DNA of 64,000 nucleotides from Actinoplanes sp. KI2 (GTDB taxonomy: Bacteria > Actinomycetota > Actinomycetes > Mycobacteriales > Micromonosporaceae): positions 99,866-163,865 of the forward strand of contig NZ_JAOSZE010000024.1 of assembly GCF_025630775.1 (NCBI RefSeq). The letters are read 5' to 3'. Positions 33,165 through 41,978 of this stretch are shown here, one piece after another; the stretch's first letter is position 1; every line of letters starts with the position of its first letter. The position numbers and the translations under genes were made by a program. The notes below the pieces were generated by a model, which worked only from the letters and a program-made list of their open reading frames with translations, was not told the origin of the DNA and did no database searches.

Positions 33165-33440
33165 TCACGGCGGGGCTCGCTGGCGGCGCCAGCTGGTGTC
33201 AGGGATGTGGTGGATCGGGGGCCGTGCGGCCTCGCCGGGTGGGAGGGCGGGGCCGCCCGGCCACGGTGCGGGCCGGCGCGGCGGGACCGGCGGGACGGCC
33301 GGCGGGGAGGGCCAGGACGCGGCGATCAACGCGTCGAACTCGGCCCGCATCAACTCGTCGTCGGCGCACACCAGATCCACGAACGCCTGCCCGGCGGCGG
33401 TGCCCGGGACAGCCTCGACCAGCGCGGGATCCACGGTCAT
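33165..33440 (-). CDS. Small hypothetical with Pro-rich tail, beside Hsp20
   Basis: Residues 1-45 (VDPALVEAVPGTAAGQAFVD, then DDELMRAEFDALIAAS) form a plausible helical domain; the rest is Pro/Arg-rich. It lies 49 bp after the Hsp20 gene on the same strand and may be co-transcribed. No family recognised. Confidence 0.5.
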   Translation of the reverse strand: MTVDPALVEAVPGTAAGQAFVDLVCADDELMRAEFDALIAASWPSPPAVPPVPPRRPAPWPGGPALPPGEAARPPIHHIPDTSWRRQRAPP

Positions 33441-33489
33441 CACCACCTTTCGGGGTTTCGTCCGAGGGGCCGGGCACGCGCGGTAGGGG

Positions 33490-33957
33490 TCAGGCGTTGA
33501 TCGCGGTGGACTTGCTCGCGTTGATCGCGGTGGGCTCGCCGGCGTTGACCGCGATCTCGACCTTGCGGGGCTTGGCCTTCTCCGACACCGGGATCCGTAC
33601 GACCAGCACGCCGTTGTCGTAGCCGGCCTGAATGTGTTCGGTGTCGAGCGTGTCGGACAGGATCAGCTGCCGGGAGAACACCCCGAGCGGACGCTCGGAG
33701 GCCTGCAGCTGCGCGTCCTTACCCAAATCGAGGGGGCGGCGCTCGGCCTTGACCGTCAGCACGTTGCGTTCGACGTCGACATCGATACTGTCGGGGGCGA
33801 CGCCGGGCAGGTCGAACGCCACGATGTACTCGTCACCGGTGCGGTAGGCGTCCAGCGGCATCGCGACCGGCCGGGACCAGGTCCCCGACTGCGGGTCGCC
33901 GAGCAACTGCCGGGCCCAGCGGTCCATTTCCTGGAACGGGTCTGTGCGCACCAACAT
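33490..33957 (-). CDS. Hsp20/alpha-crystallin small heat-shock protein (HSP18 type)
   Basis: A 155-residue small chaperone. The alpha-crystallin domain runs from about residue 38 to 130 (YIVAFDLPGVAPDSIDVDVE, then LTVKAERRP, then GVFSRQLILSDTLD), with GVLVVRIPV as the terminal strand. The C-terminus carries a repeated TAINAS motif in place of the usual I-x-I tail. GGAGG precedes ATG 33957. It diverges from an HSP18-type regulator gene, with repeated TGAC sites between. Confidence 0.9.
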   Translation of the reverse strand: MLVRTDPFQEMDRWARQLLGDPQSGTWSRPVAMPLDAYRTGDEYIVAFDLPGVAPDSIDVDVERNVLTVKAERRPLDLGKDAQLQASERPLGVFSRQLILSDTLDTEHIQAGYDNGVLVVRIPVSEKAKPRKVEIAVNAGEPTAINASKSTAINA

Positions 33958-34004
33958 CGTTCCACCTCCATCGTACGAATTCCTGGTGTCAATGCGCTCA
34001 CCAA

Positions 34005-34061
34005 CCGTTGTAGCATGTCGTCCAAACGATGACAAGTAGAATGTCACCTAGAGGATGACGA
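34005..34061. promoter_or_regulatory. Hsp20/regulator divergent promoter with TGAC repeats
   Basis: The 57-bp stretch holds GTCGTC-N5-GATGAC, then TGACA-N7-TGTCA, then GATGAC again, a cluster of inverted and direct half-sites. On the minus strand TTGTCA, 17 bp and TACAAC could be the hsp20 promoter. Likely operator for the divergent regulator. Confidence 0.5.
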
Positions 34062-34069
34062 GGTGGCTC

Positions 34070-34723
34070 ATGAGACGTCCCGACCCAGCTGATCACCAGA
34101 CCGGCCTGGCACAACCACCGGCCGCGAACACAGCCGAATCCACGACCCGGCAGGCGACCTTGGCCGCCCTGATCACCCTGCGGGAACTGCGCGACCGGCT
34201 GGACGCCCTGGAACCCCAGCTCATCGCCGCCGCCCGCACCGCCGGAGCCAGCTGGGCCGACCTGGCCCCCGCCCTCGGCGTAGCCAGCCGGCAAGCCGCC
34301 GAACGCCGCTACCTGCGCATCCGCCGCACCACCTACGACGACACCGGCGCCACCGGCGACCAACGCGTCACCGCCGAACGCGACCGCCGCGCCGGCACCC
34401 GCGCCGTCGCCGACTGGGCCCGCACCCACAGCGCCGACCTGCGCCGGCTCGCCGGCCAGATCACCGCCCTGACCGACCTCGAACCCCACGCCCAGCCCAG
34501 CCTCGACCGGCTGCACCACGCCCTCGGCGACGCCGACCCAGCCGCCCTGCTACCGCCGCTGGCCGCCACCCTGGAACACCTGCACAGCCGCCACCCCGGT
34601 CTCGCCGAACAGATCACCACCGTCGGCCACCAAACCGACCAGCTACGCCAAACCACCCAGCAACAACGCGAACACCACCGCGACCCCAGCACACCAACCG
34701 GCCGGCCCGGCGCCACCCCTTGA
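34070..34723 (+). CDS. HSP18-type transcriptional regulator
   Basis: A 217-residue protein. ATLAALITLRELRDRLDALE followed by ASWADLAPALGVASRQAAER is the signature of the protein annotated in actinomycetes as the HSP18 regulator; SWADLAPALGVASRQAAERR reads as a helix-turn-helix. The rest is a long coiled coil. ATG 34070 has AGGTGG upstream; an in-frame ATG lies 15 bp earlier. Divergent from hsp20, which it probably controls. Confidence 0.75.
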   Translation: MRRPDPADHQTGLAQPPAANTAESTTRQATLAALITLRELRDRLDALEPQLIAAARTAGASWADLAPALGVASRQAAERRYLRIRRTTYDDTGATGDQRVTAERDRRAGTRAVADWARTHSADLRRLAGQITALTDLEPHAQPSLDRLHHALGDADPAALLPPLAATLEHLHSRHPGLAEQITTVGHQTDQLRQTTQQQREHHRDPSTPTGRPGATP

Positions 34724-34877
34724 GCCCGCCACCGGCAGCCGGCCGTTCATGACCGTCGTCGGCGACATCGACGGCGGCCGAGTGGTCTTCAGGTTGTGCC
34801 GTCGGTGGGTGGCGGGGTCACGGGGTGCGGCTCGGCCTGATCATCTGCCCCGGCTACGCCCTGACCGCGACTGGCCG

Positions 34878-35009
34878 CTCGTCGTGCCCGCACAGACGCC
34901 GGCTGCGGAAGTGGTCGCGGCGGTTCTGGTCGGTGCGCTGGCCGGCCTCTACCCGGCACGCCGGGCGGCCCGGCTGACCCCGACCGAGGCCCTGGCCACG
35001 GCGCCGTAG
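34878..35009 (+). pseudogene. C-terminal remnant of an ABC permease (FtsX/MacB type)
   Basis: LVVPAQTPAAEVVAAVLVGA then LAGLYPARRAARLTPTEAL is the last helix and conserved tail of MacB/FtsX-like permeases. The several hundred residues that should precede it are absent; sequence from 34749 in the same frame is unrelated. Confidence 0.7.
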
Positions 35010-35018
35010 CCGCGCACC

Positions 35019-35087
35019 GGGCCGGCCGGGGCCGGCCGACCCGGGCCGACCCGGGCCGGCCGGGCCGGCCGGGGCCGGCGATCTCGC
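35019..35087. repeat. GC-only imperfect tandem repeat
   Basis: Repeated units of ccgggccgg and ggccgacccg without any A or T runs, between the permease remnant and the chitosanase stop. Able to fold into many hairpins, so it may also end transcription. Confidence 0.6.
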
Positions 35088-35091
35088 CGGC

Positions 35092-35871
35092 CTAGAGACC
35101 CATGCTCGAGCCGAGGCTGTCCAGGGCCTTGGTGACCAGGGCCTGGGCGTTGGCGTTCAGGTTGGAGTTGCTGCCGTTCACGACCCAGGCCGAGCCGGAG
35201 AAGATCACCACGGTCACGCCGTTGTCGACGCCGCCGGTGGTGCCGCTGCTGGGGATGCCGAGCAGCGAGGCCGATTTCACCGACGCCTCGCCCAGTTCGC
35301 GGGAGTCGTTGTCCGAGGTGGTCTGGTCGTTGCCGGTCTGCGTGTCGCCGAAGATCGCACCGATGCACTTGCTCTGGTAGAACATCAGCGCGAACTGCCG
35401 GCCCTTGATGTGGTGCTCCTTGTAGAAGAAGTGCGGGCAGGGGGACTTGCGATCCCAGCAGTCGTCGCCCAGCACGTAGAACGGCACGTGGTGCGCGGCC
35501 AGCTGCTTGCCGTTGCTGTCCTGGAAAGTCGTCTCGCCCTGGTGGTCGGGGTCGGGATCCGGGTCGCTGCCGTCGTCGTCCACGGCCAGGCTCGAGGTGT
35601 AGGCGAAGACGCCTGACGTCACCTGGTACACGTTCACGTTCTGGGCCCGCGTCATGGTGTTGATGTGGGGTTTGGAGTTGACCTTCTTCGCCGTCGTCAT
35701 GTTCTTCTTCACGCCCGCCAGCACCTGGGCGGGCGTGAACGAGGTGGCGGCCGAGTCGGCGTCGACGGCGGGGGGCGTCGTGGCGGCGTCGGCGTTCTTG
35801 ATGGCGAGCGGCACGGTGAGCGCGAGGGCCGCGGCGGCTGCCGCAGCGAGGAGGGTACGAGGGGATGACAT
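35092..35871 (-). CDS. Secreted GH75-type chitosanase
   Basis: A 259-residue exported enzyme with signal peptide to about residue 29 (NADA). CIGAIFGDTQTG, ELGEASVKSASLLGI and GVTVVIFSGSAWV form the GH75 core, with the D of GDT and the E of GEAS at the catalytic positions expected for that family. Two conserved Cys (DDCWDRKSPCPHFF) probably form a disulfide. It would hydrolyse chitosan outside the cell. The promoter carries a palindromic operator. Confidence 0.85.
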   Translation of the reverse strand: MSSPRTLLAAAAAAALALTVPLAIKNADAATTPPAVDADSAATSFTPAQVLAGVKKNMTTAKKVNSKPHINTMTRAQNVNVYQVTSGVFAYTSSLAVDDDGSDPDPDPDHQGETTFQDSNGKQLAAHHVPFYVLGDDCWDRKSPCPHFFYKEHHIKGRQFALMFYQSKCIGAIFGDTQTGNDQTTSDNDSRELGEASVKSASLLGIPSSGTTGGVDNGVTVVIFSGSAWVVNGSNSNLNANAQALVTKALDSLGSSMGL

Positions 35872-35892
35872 GGGGTACGCCTGTCCTTCAAT

Positions 35893-35913
35893 TGTTAGTA
35901 AGACTGACTAACA
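35893..35913. promoter_or_regulatory. Palindromic operator before GH75 chitosanase
   Basis: TGTTAGT and ACTAACA flank AAGACTG, a perfect 7-bp inverted repeat 21 bp long, just before the chitosanase gene. The regulator is unknown; it differs from the LacI palindrome at 43 kb. Confidence 0.6.
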
Positions 35914-35998
35914 GATCCAAGCATCAATGCCCGTCGGCCCGTAACAACCCTTAGGAAAATTTAAGATTGTCGATAATCCGCCGCGGGCGGTCTTGACG

Positions 35999-38080
35999 TC
36001 AGCCCGCGCCCAGGCTCACGTGCAGGATCACGTTGTTGCTGTTGTGCGGGACGCTGTCCTTGTCCCCGTCGTTGGAGGTGGCCAGCCACATGCCGCCGTC
36101 CGGGGCCGGTTCGGGGGTGCGTAGCCGGCCGTACGTGCCGTTGAAGAAGACCTGCACATCGGTCAGGCTGCTGCCGCTGATCACTTCGCGGTAGAGGCGG
36201 GTGCCGCGCTGGCAGGCGACGTAGAGGACGTCCCGGATGACGGCGATGCCGCTGCAGGAGCCCTGTGCCACCGGGTACGTGCGCTTCGGCTTGATGAAGC
36301 CGGCCGTGCCGCAGGTACCGGAGGTGCCTTCGCAGGACGGCCAGCCGTAGTTGCCGCCGCGCACGATGAGGTTGGTCTCGTCCATGATGCTGTTGCCGAA
36401 TTCCTGCTCCCACAGCCGGCCCTGCGAGTCGAACGCGAGCCCCTGCACGTTGCGGTGGCCGTAGCTCCAGACCGCGTTGCCGAACGGGTTGTCCGGCGGG
36501 ATGCTGCCGTTCGGGTTGATGCGCAGCACCTTTCCGTTGAGGCTCTTGCTGTTCTGCGCGTTGTCGCCGTTCTGGGCGTCGCCGGTGCCGGCGAACAGAT
36601 ACCTGCCGTCCGGGCTGAACCGCAGCCGGCCGCCGTTGTGGTACTTGTTGCGCGCGATCCCGCTGAGCAGGACCTGCTCGGTGCTCGTGGTCAGCGAGTC
36701 CGTCGACGGGTCGTACTTGATTCGTACGATCCGGTTGTCGGCCGGTGAGGTGTGCATGACGTAGAGCCAGTGGTCGGCGGGGAAGCTGACCGGGTTGATC
36801 TCCAGGCCGGTGAGTCCGCCCTCGCCGTCGGTGCTCTGCGTGTTCGGGACCGTACCGATGGTCTTCTTGGCACCGGTCCGGGGGTTGAGGTGGACGATCG
36901 CGTGCGAGTCCCGCTCGTTGAACAGGATCGTGCCGTCCGGCAGCGTCACCAGGCCCCACACGACGTCGTCGTCGGTGCCGACCTGGGTGACCGAGCAGAT
37001 CGGCTGGTTGCAGGCTCCGCTCGGGGTGGTGACATCCAGTTCGGTGCTGGGGCCGCTCTCGTTCTTGTTGGCGTCAGACGCGGTCACGACCAGCTTGTAC
37101 GTGTGCCCCGGGGTCAGCGCGCCGAGCGATGCGTTGGGCGCGTTGCCGCTGGAGGCCCCGATCTTGGTGCGGGGCGAGGCCGTCACGTCGTAGACGGTGT
37201 AGCCGGTCACGCCGGTGTCGTCGGTCGACGCCGTCCAGGCGAGCGCGACACTGGTGCTGGTGACCGAGGTGGTGTGCACGTTACCGGGCACGGTGGGCGG
37301 GCTGTGGTCGTCGGAGGCCGGGGTGGTCACCGAGAGCGTGCCGCTCGGCTGCGACACGTTGCCGGCGGCGTCGCGGGCGTTGACGTAGAACCCGTACGTC
37401 GTCTTGGGGTTGAGCCCGCCGCAGGTCGCGGTGAGGGTGCTGCCGTCGACGCTCGCGCACAACTGTCCGTCGTGATAGATGTCGTAGCCGGTGACCCCGA
37501 CGTTGTCGGTGGCCGCCGTCCAGGCGATGGTGACGCTGCTCGGGGTGGAGCCGGCCGGCGTCGGGGTGCCGGGAACGCCGGGCGGGGTGACGTCGCCGGC
37601 TGCACCGTAGACCGCGAACTCCTGCAGCGAGTAGCCGTGCGAGGAGTCCGACCGGCAGCGTTTCGTGCCGTTCATCCGCACGTAGCGGCCGGTGCCGGAC
37701 AGGCCGGTGCGGTTCTCCACCCCGCCCTTGCCCGCCGTGGTGGCGTAGATGGTCGTCCAGGTGACGTGGTCGGGCGAGGTCTGCACCTGGTACGCGGTGG
37801 CGCAGGAGGCGTCCCAGGTCAGCTGGACGCGGTGCACGGCGTAGGTGGCGCCCAGGTCGAGGTAGATCCAGGACGGGTCGACGTTCGCCCCGCTGGCCCA
37901 CCGGGTGGCGGTGTCGCCGTCGTCGGCGTTCCTGGCCGGACAGCAGCCGCCCGAGGACGACGCGGTGGCGGGCTTGTTCAGCGACAGCAGCGCGTCGGCG
38001 GGGGCGGCCTGGGCGGCGGCGCCGCCGAGCGTCACGAGGATGAGTGCGGTAGCGGCCGCCAGGGTGGCACGTAGTCTCAT
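35999..38080 (-). CDS. Secreted PQQ-type sugar dehydrogenase with discoidin and two FN3 domains
   Basis: A 693-residue exported protein. Signal peptide to about 26; F5/8-type carbohydrate-binding domain 30-165 (PATASSSGGCCP, RYVRMNGTKR); two fibronectin III domains about 170-355 (VTIAWTAATDNVGVTGYDIY and the parallel VALAWTASTDDTGVTGYTVY); a soluble glucose/sorbosone dehydrogenase beta-propeller 365-693 (LTGLEINPVSF, GRLRFSPDGRYLFAGTGD, GHRNVQGLAFD, GGNYGWPSCEG). It would oxidise sugars or sugar ends on polymers using PQQ. ATG 38080 overlaps the upstream GH29-like stop. Confidence 0.85.
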   Translation of the reverse strand: MRLRATLAAATALILVTLGGAAAQAAPADALLSLNKPATASSSGGCCPARNADDGDTATRWASGANVDPSWIYLDLGATYAVHRVQLTWDASCATAYQVQTSPDHVTWTTIYATTAGKGGVENRTGLSGTGRYVRMNGTKRCRSDSSHGYSLQEFAVYGAAGDVTPPGVPGTPTPAGSTPSSVTIAWTAATDNVGVTGYDIYHDGQLCASVDGSTLTATCGGLNPKTTYGFYVNARDAAGNVSQPSGTLSVTTPASDDHSPPTVPGNVHTTSVTSTSVALAWTASTDDTGVTGYTVYDVTASPRTKIGASSGNAPNASLGALTPGHTYKLVVTASDANKNESGPSTELDVTTPSGACNQPICSVTQVGTDDDVVWGLVTLPDGTILFNERDSHAIVHLNPRTGAKKTIGTVPNTQSTDGEGGLTGLEINPVSFPADHWLYVMHTSPADNRIVRIKYDPSTDSLTTSTEQVLLSGIARNKYHNGGRLRFSPDGRYLFAGTGDAQNGDNAQNSKSLNGKVLRINPNGSIPPDNPFGNAVWSYGHRNVQGLAFDSQGRLWEQEFGNSIMDETNLIVRGGNYGWPSCEGTSGTCGTAGFIKPKRTYPVAQGSCSGIAVIRDVLYVACQRGTRLYREVISGSSLTDVQVFFNGTYGRLRTPEPAPDGGMWLATSNDGDKDSVPHNSNNVILHVSLGAG

Positions 38081-40197
38081 CGGATCGTCACCGCATCGAG
38101 ATCGGGCGCGTACGCGCTGGTATTTGAGAATTTGATCGTGTTGCTGCCGGCGTTGAGCGGGACCGTGACGGAGGCGGTGGCCGGGCTGTTGAAGTCGGTG
38201 CCGGTGCAGCTGACCGGGACAGAGGCGCCACCATTCACGCTCAGGTCGAACGAGCGGGTGCCGTTCACCTCGTACGTGATGATCAGCTCGTGGTTTCCGG
38301 CGGTCGCGGCGGTGAGGTTGACGATCTCGTAGTTGCTCGCGTTGTTGCCGATGAACCGCACCTTGGCGCCGCCCGAGCAGGCCGGGCACGAGGCGACGGC
38401 CGCCGCTCCGGAGAGGGTGTTGCCGGACGCCTCGGCCTCGACGGTGGCCGGCGGCATGCCGCCGCCCGGGTAGGCCGATCCCAGCCACATCTCGTCGATG
38501 CGCAGCTGCTTCGACGACGCGTAGACGCCGTCCACCTCGAGCCGCACATACCGCGCCGACTTCCCGATGTCGATGAACTGGGCGCCGCGGGCGTTCGGGA
38601 GGCTGCCCGACTTGACAGTGGCGTACGTGCTGTTGTCGTTGCTCGTAAGGATCTTGTAGTTCTTGATCCTGGCGGAGGAGCTCGCGGTCTGGGTGATCGT
38701 GTCCTCGCGCTGGTTGACCGCGAGGTAGGCGACGGTGCGGGCCGACCCCTGGTCGAGGGTGATCGACACCGGGGTGGTCTTGTTGCTGTCCCAGTACGTC
38801 AGGTACGAGCCGTCGACCAGGTTGGCCGCCGCGTGCCCGCTGGCCGAGGCCGTGGCGCTCGCCCGGACGCCGGTGACAATTCCGGTACGCCCCGACATCG
38901 TCACCTTGAGGACGGTGTCGTACTGGTCCCAGGTGGACACGCCGCTGATCGTCAGGAAGCCGTTGCCCTGGTTGAAGGTGATGGGCGCGCCGGTGCGCAG
39001 GTTGGTCACCGCGGACACCACGTAGCCGCTGTCGCGCAGCTTCACCGAGTTGCCCGAGGTGGGCTTGGTGACCACATGCACGTACTGGAGATCGGGGTTG
39101 GTCTTGTTGATGGTGGTGTATCCGTAGGCGCCGCTGCCGAAGTTGCCGCCCGGCATGCCGCCGTACATGAACCCGCCGCCCTCGTCGCCCCCGATCGATT
39201 CCCAGATCGGCGGGAGGTACGAGTTCATGAAGGTGTTGAAGTTGACCTGGTTCGCCGGGAACTGCCCGTTCACCTGGGCGGTCTCGGCCATCAGCGACTT
39301 CACCGACGATCCGGCGTTGGCGATGTACCGCCCGATGTTCAGGGCGTAATCCACCGCCGAGTTGGACCCGTCGTACCACCATGCGCCGGAGGACGGGAGC
39401 TTGTAGTCCGCCTCGGTCAGCCGGGGCTGAGCGGTGTAGTACGCCTGCGGCATGTCGTACGCCGGCGTCATCCCGGTCTTCTGCTCGTTGCTGATCATGT
39501 CCATGATCGGCGTGTCTTCGTTGTTGTTGCTGATGGTCATGTTCGGGTGCAGCTGGTAGATCTGCGGGTAGAGGTCGTGGTCGAGCCAGTACTGGTTGTC
39601 GTTGTCGATCCAGAACCCGTCGAGGGCCGGGTGGCTCCTCATCACGTCGAAGAAGTTGTCGTAGCTGTACTCGCCGAAGCCGTCCTGGGTGTCCAGGTCG
39701 ACGGAGTGTCCCTTGTAGGAGGAGTACGCGGACGAATCCATCCACTCGTGGTTCCGGTAGTCGTGCCACTGGGCGTCGTTGGTCATGTAGAGGATCACCC
39801 GCAGGCCGGCCGCGTGCGCCGCGGTGATCAGCTCGCCCAGGAAGTCACGCTTGGTGCTGCACGTGCCGGGGATGCTCGACGGCCAGGCCCGGCCGTAGCC
39901 CAGCTTGCTGTGGAAGGTGGCCAGCGTGAGGTAGCCGGCGTGCAGCTTCCGGGCCTCGCTCACCCAGTAGCCGGCGTTCCAGCCGCCGCTGGTGATCGCG
40001 TTCTCCCAGGCCGAGCAGCTGGTGTAGCCGGGCGAGGTGAGCATGCCCCAGTGCAGGAACACCCCGGCGGTCGACGCGCGCAGGAAGTCCTGCCGCGGGT
40101 TGGTGAGGTCGGCGCGGGCCGGCCGGCTGCCGCCGAATCCGGCGAGTGCCGCCGCGACCATCGTGACCGTCGCGAGCAGGGTGAGCAGACGTCTCAT
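38077..40197 (-). CDS. Secreted GH29-like glycosidase with two C-terminal carbohydrate-binding domains
   Basis: A 706-residue exported protein. After the signal peptide the catalytic barrel begins with GVFLHWGMLTSPGYTSCSAW and has KLHAGYLTLATFHSKLGYG and LDGFWIDNDNQYW, the fucosidase-type pattern in which D of FWIDND is a candidate nucleophile. Residues about 445-585 form an F5/8 module (SARYVRLEVDGVYASSKQLR). Residues 590-706 form a CBM6/35-like module shared with the GH27 enzyme at 50 kb. Probably alpha-L-fucosidase or a related activity. Last gene before the dehydrogenase, after the ABC genes. Confidence 0.75.
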   Translation of the reverse strand: MRRLLTLLATVTMVAAALAGFGGSRPARADLTNPRQDFLRASTAGVFLHWGMLTSPGYTSCSAWENAITSGGWNAGYWVSEARKLHAGYLTLATFHSKLGYGRAWPSSIPGTCSTKRDFLGELITAAHAAGLRVILYMTNDAQWHDYRNHEWMDSSAYSSYKGHSVDLDTQDGFGEYSYDNFFDVMRSHPALDGFWIDNDNQYWLDHDLYPQIYQLHPNMTISNNNEDTPIMDMISNEQKTGMTPAYDMPQAYYTAQPRLTEADYKLPSSGAWWYDGSNSAVDYALNIGRYIANAGSSVKSLMAETAQVNGQFPANQVNFNTFMNSYLPPIWESIGGDEGGGFMYGGMPGGNFGSGAYGYTTINKTNPDLQYVHVVTKPTSGNSVKLRDSGYVVSAVTNLRTGAPITFNQGNGFLTISGVSTWDQYDTVLKVTMSGRTGIVTGVRASATASASGHAAANLVDGSYLTYWDSNKTTPVSITLDQGSARTVAYLAVNQREDTITQTASSSARIKNYKILTSNDNSTYATVKSGSLPNARGAQFIDIGKSARYVRLEVDGVYASSKQLRIDEMWLGSAYPGGGMPPATVEAEASGNTLSGAAAVASCPACSGGAKVRFIGNNASNYEIVNLTAATAGNHELIITYEVNGTRSFDLSVNGGASVPVSCTGTDFNSPATASVTVPLNAGSNTIKFSNTSAYAPDLDAVTIR

Positions 40198-40206
40198 GGG
40201 GGTCTC

Positions 40207-41034
40207 CTAACCTTTGGTGGCGCCGCCGGTGAGTCCCTTCACGAAGTGCCGCTGCAGGGCGAGGTAGAAGGCGAGCACCGGAAGCGTCGCGAGAAACATC
40301 AGCGCGAACACCGAGCCGAAGTCGGACTGGTACTGCCCGACCGCGCGGTAGACGCCGGTGGTGATCGTCGTGCCGCGGCTCGGGCCGAGGATGATCAGTG
40401 GGTCGATGAAGTCGTTCCAGATCCACACCCCGAGGAAGATCAGCACGCTGGCGCTGGCCGGCCGCAGCAGCGGGAAGACGATCCGCCAGAACACCTTGGC
40501 CGGGCTCGCCCCGTCGACCGTGGCCGCCTCCTCCAGCTCGATCGGCACGGTCCGGATGAAGCCGGAGAAGACGAACACGCCGAACGGCACGTAATAGCCG
40601 ACGTTGAACAGCACCAGGCCCTGGAGGGTGCCCATCAGATGGCCGGCGCGCAGCACGTCGGCGATCGGGATGAGGATGACCTGCGGCGGGATCATCAAGC
40701 CGGCGAGCAGGACCAGCGTCAGTCCTCTGGCCCATCGCGACCGCGAGCGGGCCAGGTAGTGCCCGAGCATCGCCGACAGCACGGTCAGCGTCACCACCGA
40801 CACCGACGTGATCAGCACGCTGTTGGTGAAGGACACCCAGAACAGCCGGTCCGGCCGGGTCAGCACGGCCGTGATGTTGTGCAAGGTCGGCGGCCAGGGC
40901 GGCGACGCCGGCGACCCGGAGATCCGGTCACCCGGCTTGAACGTGTTGGCCAGCACCAGGTACAGCGGAACGAAGAACAGCGCGCACAGGCAGGTGGCGA
41001 CCAACGGGCGGAGCCAGGCGAATCGGCCGGTCAC
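40207..41034 (-). CDS. Carbohydrate ABC transporter permease (MalG type)
   Basis: A 275-residue inner-membrane permease with six helices. The EAA loop is EEAATVDGASPAKVFWRIV. It reads from GTG 41034, overlapping the MalF-type stop as GTGA. No ATPase gene is in the cluster, so a shared MsiK-type ATPase elsewhere probably powers it. Confidence 0.9.
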   Translation of the reverse strand: MTGRFAWLRPLVATCLCALFFVPLYLVLANTFKPGDRISGSPASPPWPPTLHNITAVLTRPDRLFWVSFTNSVLITSVSVVTLTVLSAMLGHYLARSRSRWARGLTLVLLAGLMIPPQVILIPIADVLRAGHLMGTLQGLVLFNVGYYVPFGVFVFSGFIRTVPIELEEAATVDGASPAKVFWRIVFPLLRPASASVLIFLGVWIWNDFIDPLIILGPSRGTTITTGVYRAVGQYQSDFGSVFALMFLATLPVLAFYLALQRHFVKGLTGGATKG

Positions 41035-41975
41035 AGGTCCACCTCCCGGGCCCGCAGGATCCGTAGCGCCAGGGCGGTCGCGACCGCGACGATCACCAGC
41101 ATCACCATCGCCATGGCCGAGGCGTAGCCGACGTGGTTGGCGTCGAAGCCGGTCTGCAGCACGTCGAACGCGATCGTGGCGGTCGTCCCGGCTCCGGGGC
41201 CGCCGTTCGTGATGACCTTGATGTAGTCGTACGTCTTGAAGGCCGAGATCAGCAGCACCACCGTGTTCACCGTCAGGGCCGGCGCGAGCAGCGGCCAGAC
41301 CACGTGCCGGAACCGCCGTACCGGCCCGGCCTGGTCCAGCTCCGCCGCCTCGATCAGCTCCTGCGGGATGCCCTGGAGGCCGGCGAGGTAGACCACGACG
41401 CAGAAGCCGAGCATCTGCCAGGAGATGATCGAGGCCACCGCGTAGAGCGCGTACGCCGGGTCGGACAGCCATCCGGGCGGATCGTGCCAGCCGAGCGCGC
41501 GCAGCGCCTCGTTCACCGGACCGCCCGCGTCCAGCAGCCGCGACCAGACGATGCTGACCACCACCGAGCTCAGGATCACCGGGGTGAAGAAGACACTGCG
41601 CAGCGCGTTGTAGAACTTGCCGCGCCGGTCGAGCAGCAGCGCGATGCCCAGGCCGGCGACGTTGGGCACGACCGTCACGATCAGGGTCAGGATCGCGGTG
41701 ACCCGCAACGCCGTCCAGAACTCCGGGTCGTGCATCAGCTCGACGTAGTTGCGCGGGCCGGTGAACCGGGTGGGCGGATTGAACGGATTGGCATTGGTCA
41801 GGCTGTAGCCGAAGCTCACCGCGATCGGCGCCAGCACGAAACAGAGGTAAACCGACACGCCCGGCGCCGCGAACAGGCCGAAGTGCCGGAGCCGGCCTCG
41901 TCTCGGGCGGGAGCGCGCCGGCCGGTCCGTCCGGACCGGGAGCGGCGGCGCCTCGATGGTGGGAACCGGCGACAT
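41031..41975 (-). CDS. Carbohydrate ABC transporter permease (MalF type)
   Basis: A 314-residue permease with six helices. The EAA loop is EAAELDQAGPVRRFRHVVWP. It forms the heterodimeric channel with the downstream MalG-type protein. It starts 3 bp after the substrate-binding protein stop. Confidence 0.9.
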   Translation of the reverse strand: MSPVPTIEAPPLPVRTDRPARSRPRRGRLRHFGLFAAPGVSVYLCFVLAPIAVSFGYSLTNANPFNPPTRFTGPRNYVELMHDPEFWTALRVTAILTLIVTVVPNVAGLGIALLLDRRGKFYNALRSVFFTPVILSSVVVSIVWSRLLDAGGPVNEALRALGWHDPPGWLSDPAYALYAVASIISWQMLGFCVVVYLAGLQGIPQELIEAAELDQAGPVRRFRHVVWPLLAPALTVNTVVLLISAFKTYDYIKVITNGGPGAGTTATIAFDVLQTGFDANHVGYASAMAMVMLVIVAVATALALRILRAREVDL

Positions 41976-41978
41976 CGC

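Noticed and set aside
38081..39769. Extension of the dehydrogenase frame into a 1256-residue protein
   Set aside because: It is the antiframe of the GH29-like gene; ATG 38080 has a signal peptide right after it.
38290..41127. 945-residue plus-strand frame opposite the GH29-like and ABC genes
   Set aside because: Val/Arg/Gly/Asp-biased shadow of the real minus-strand genes with no recognisable motif.
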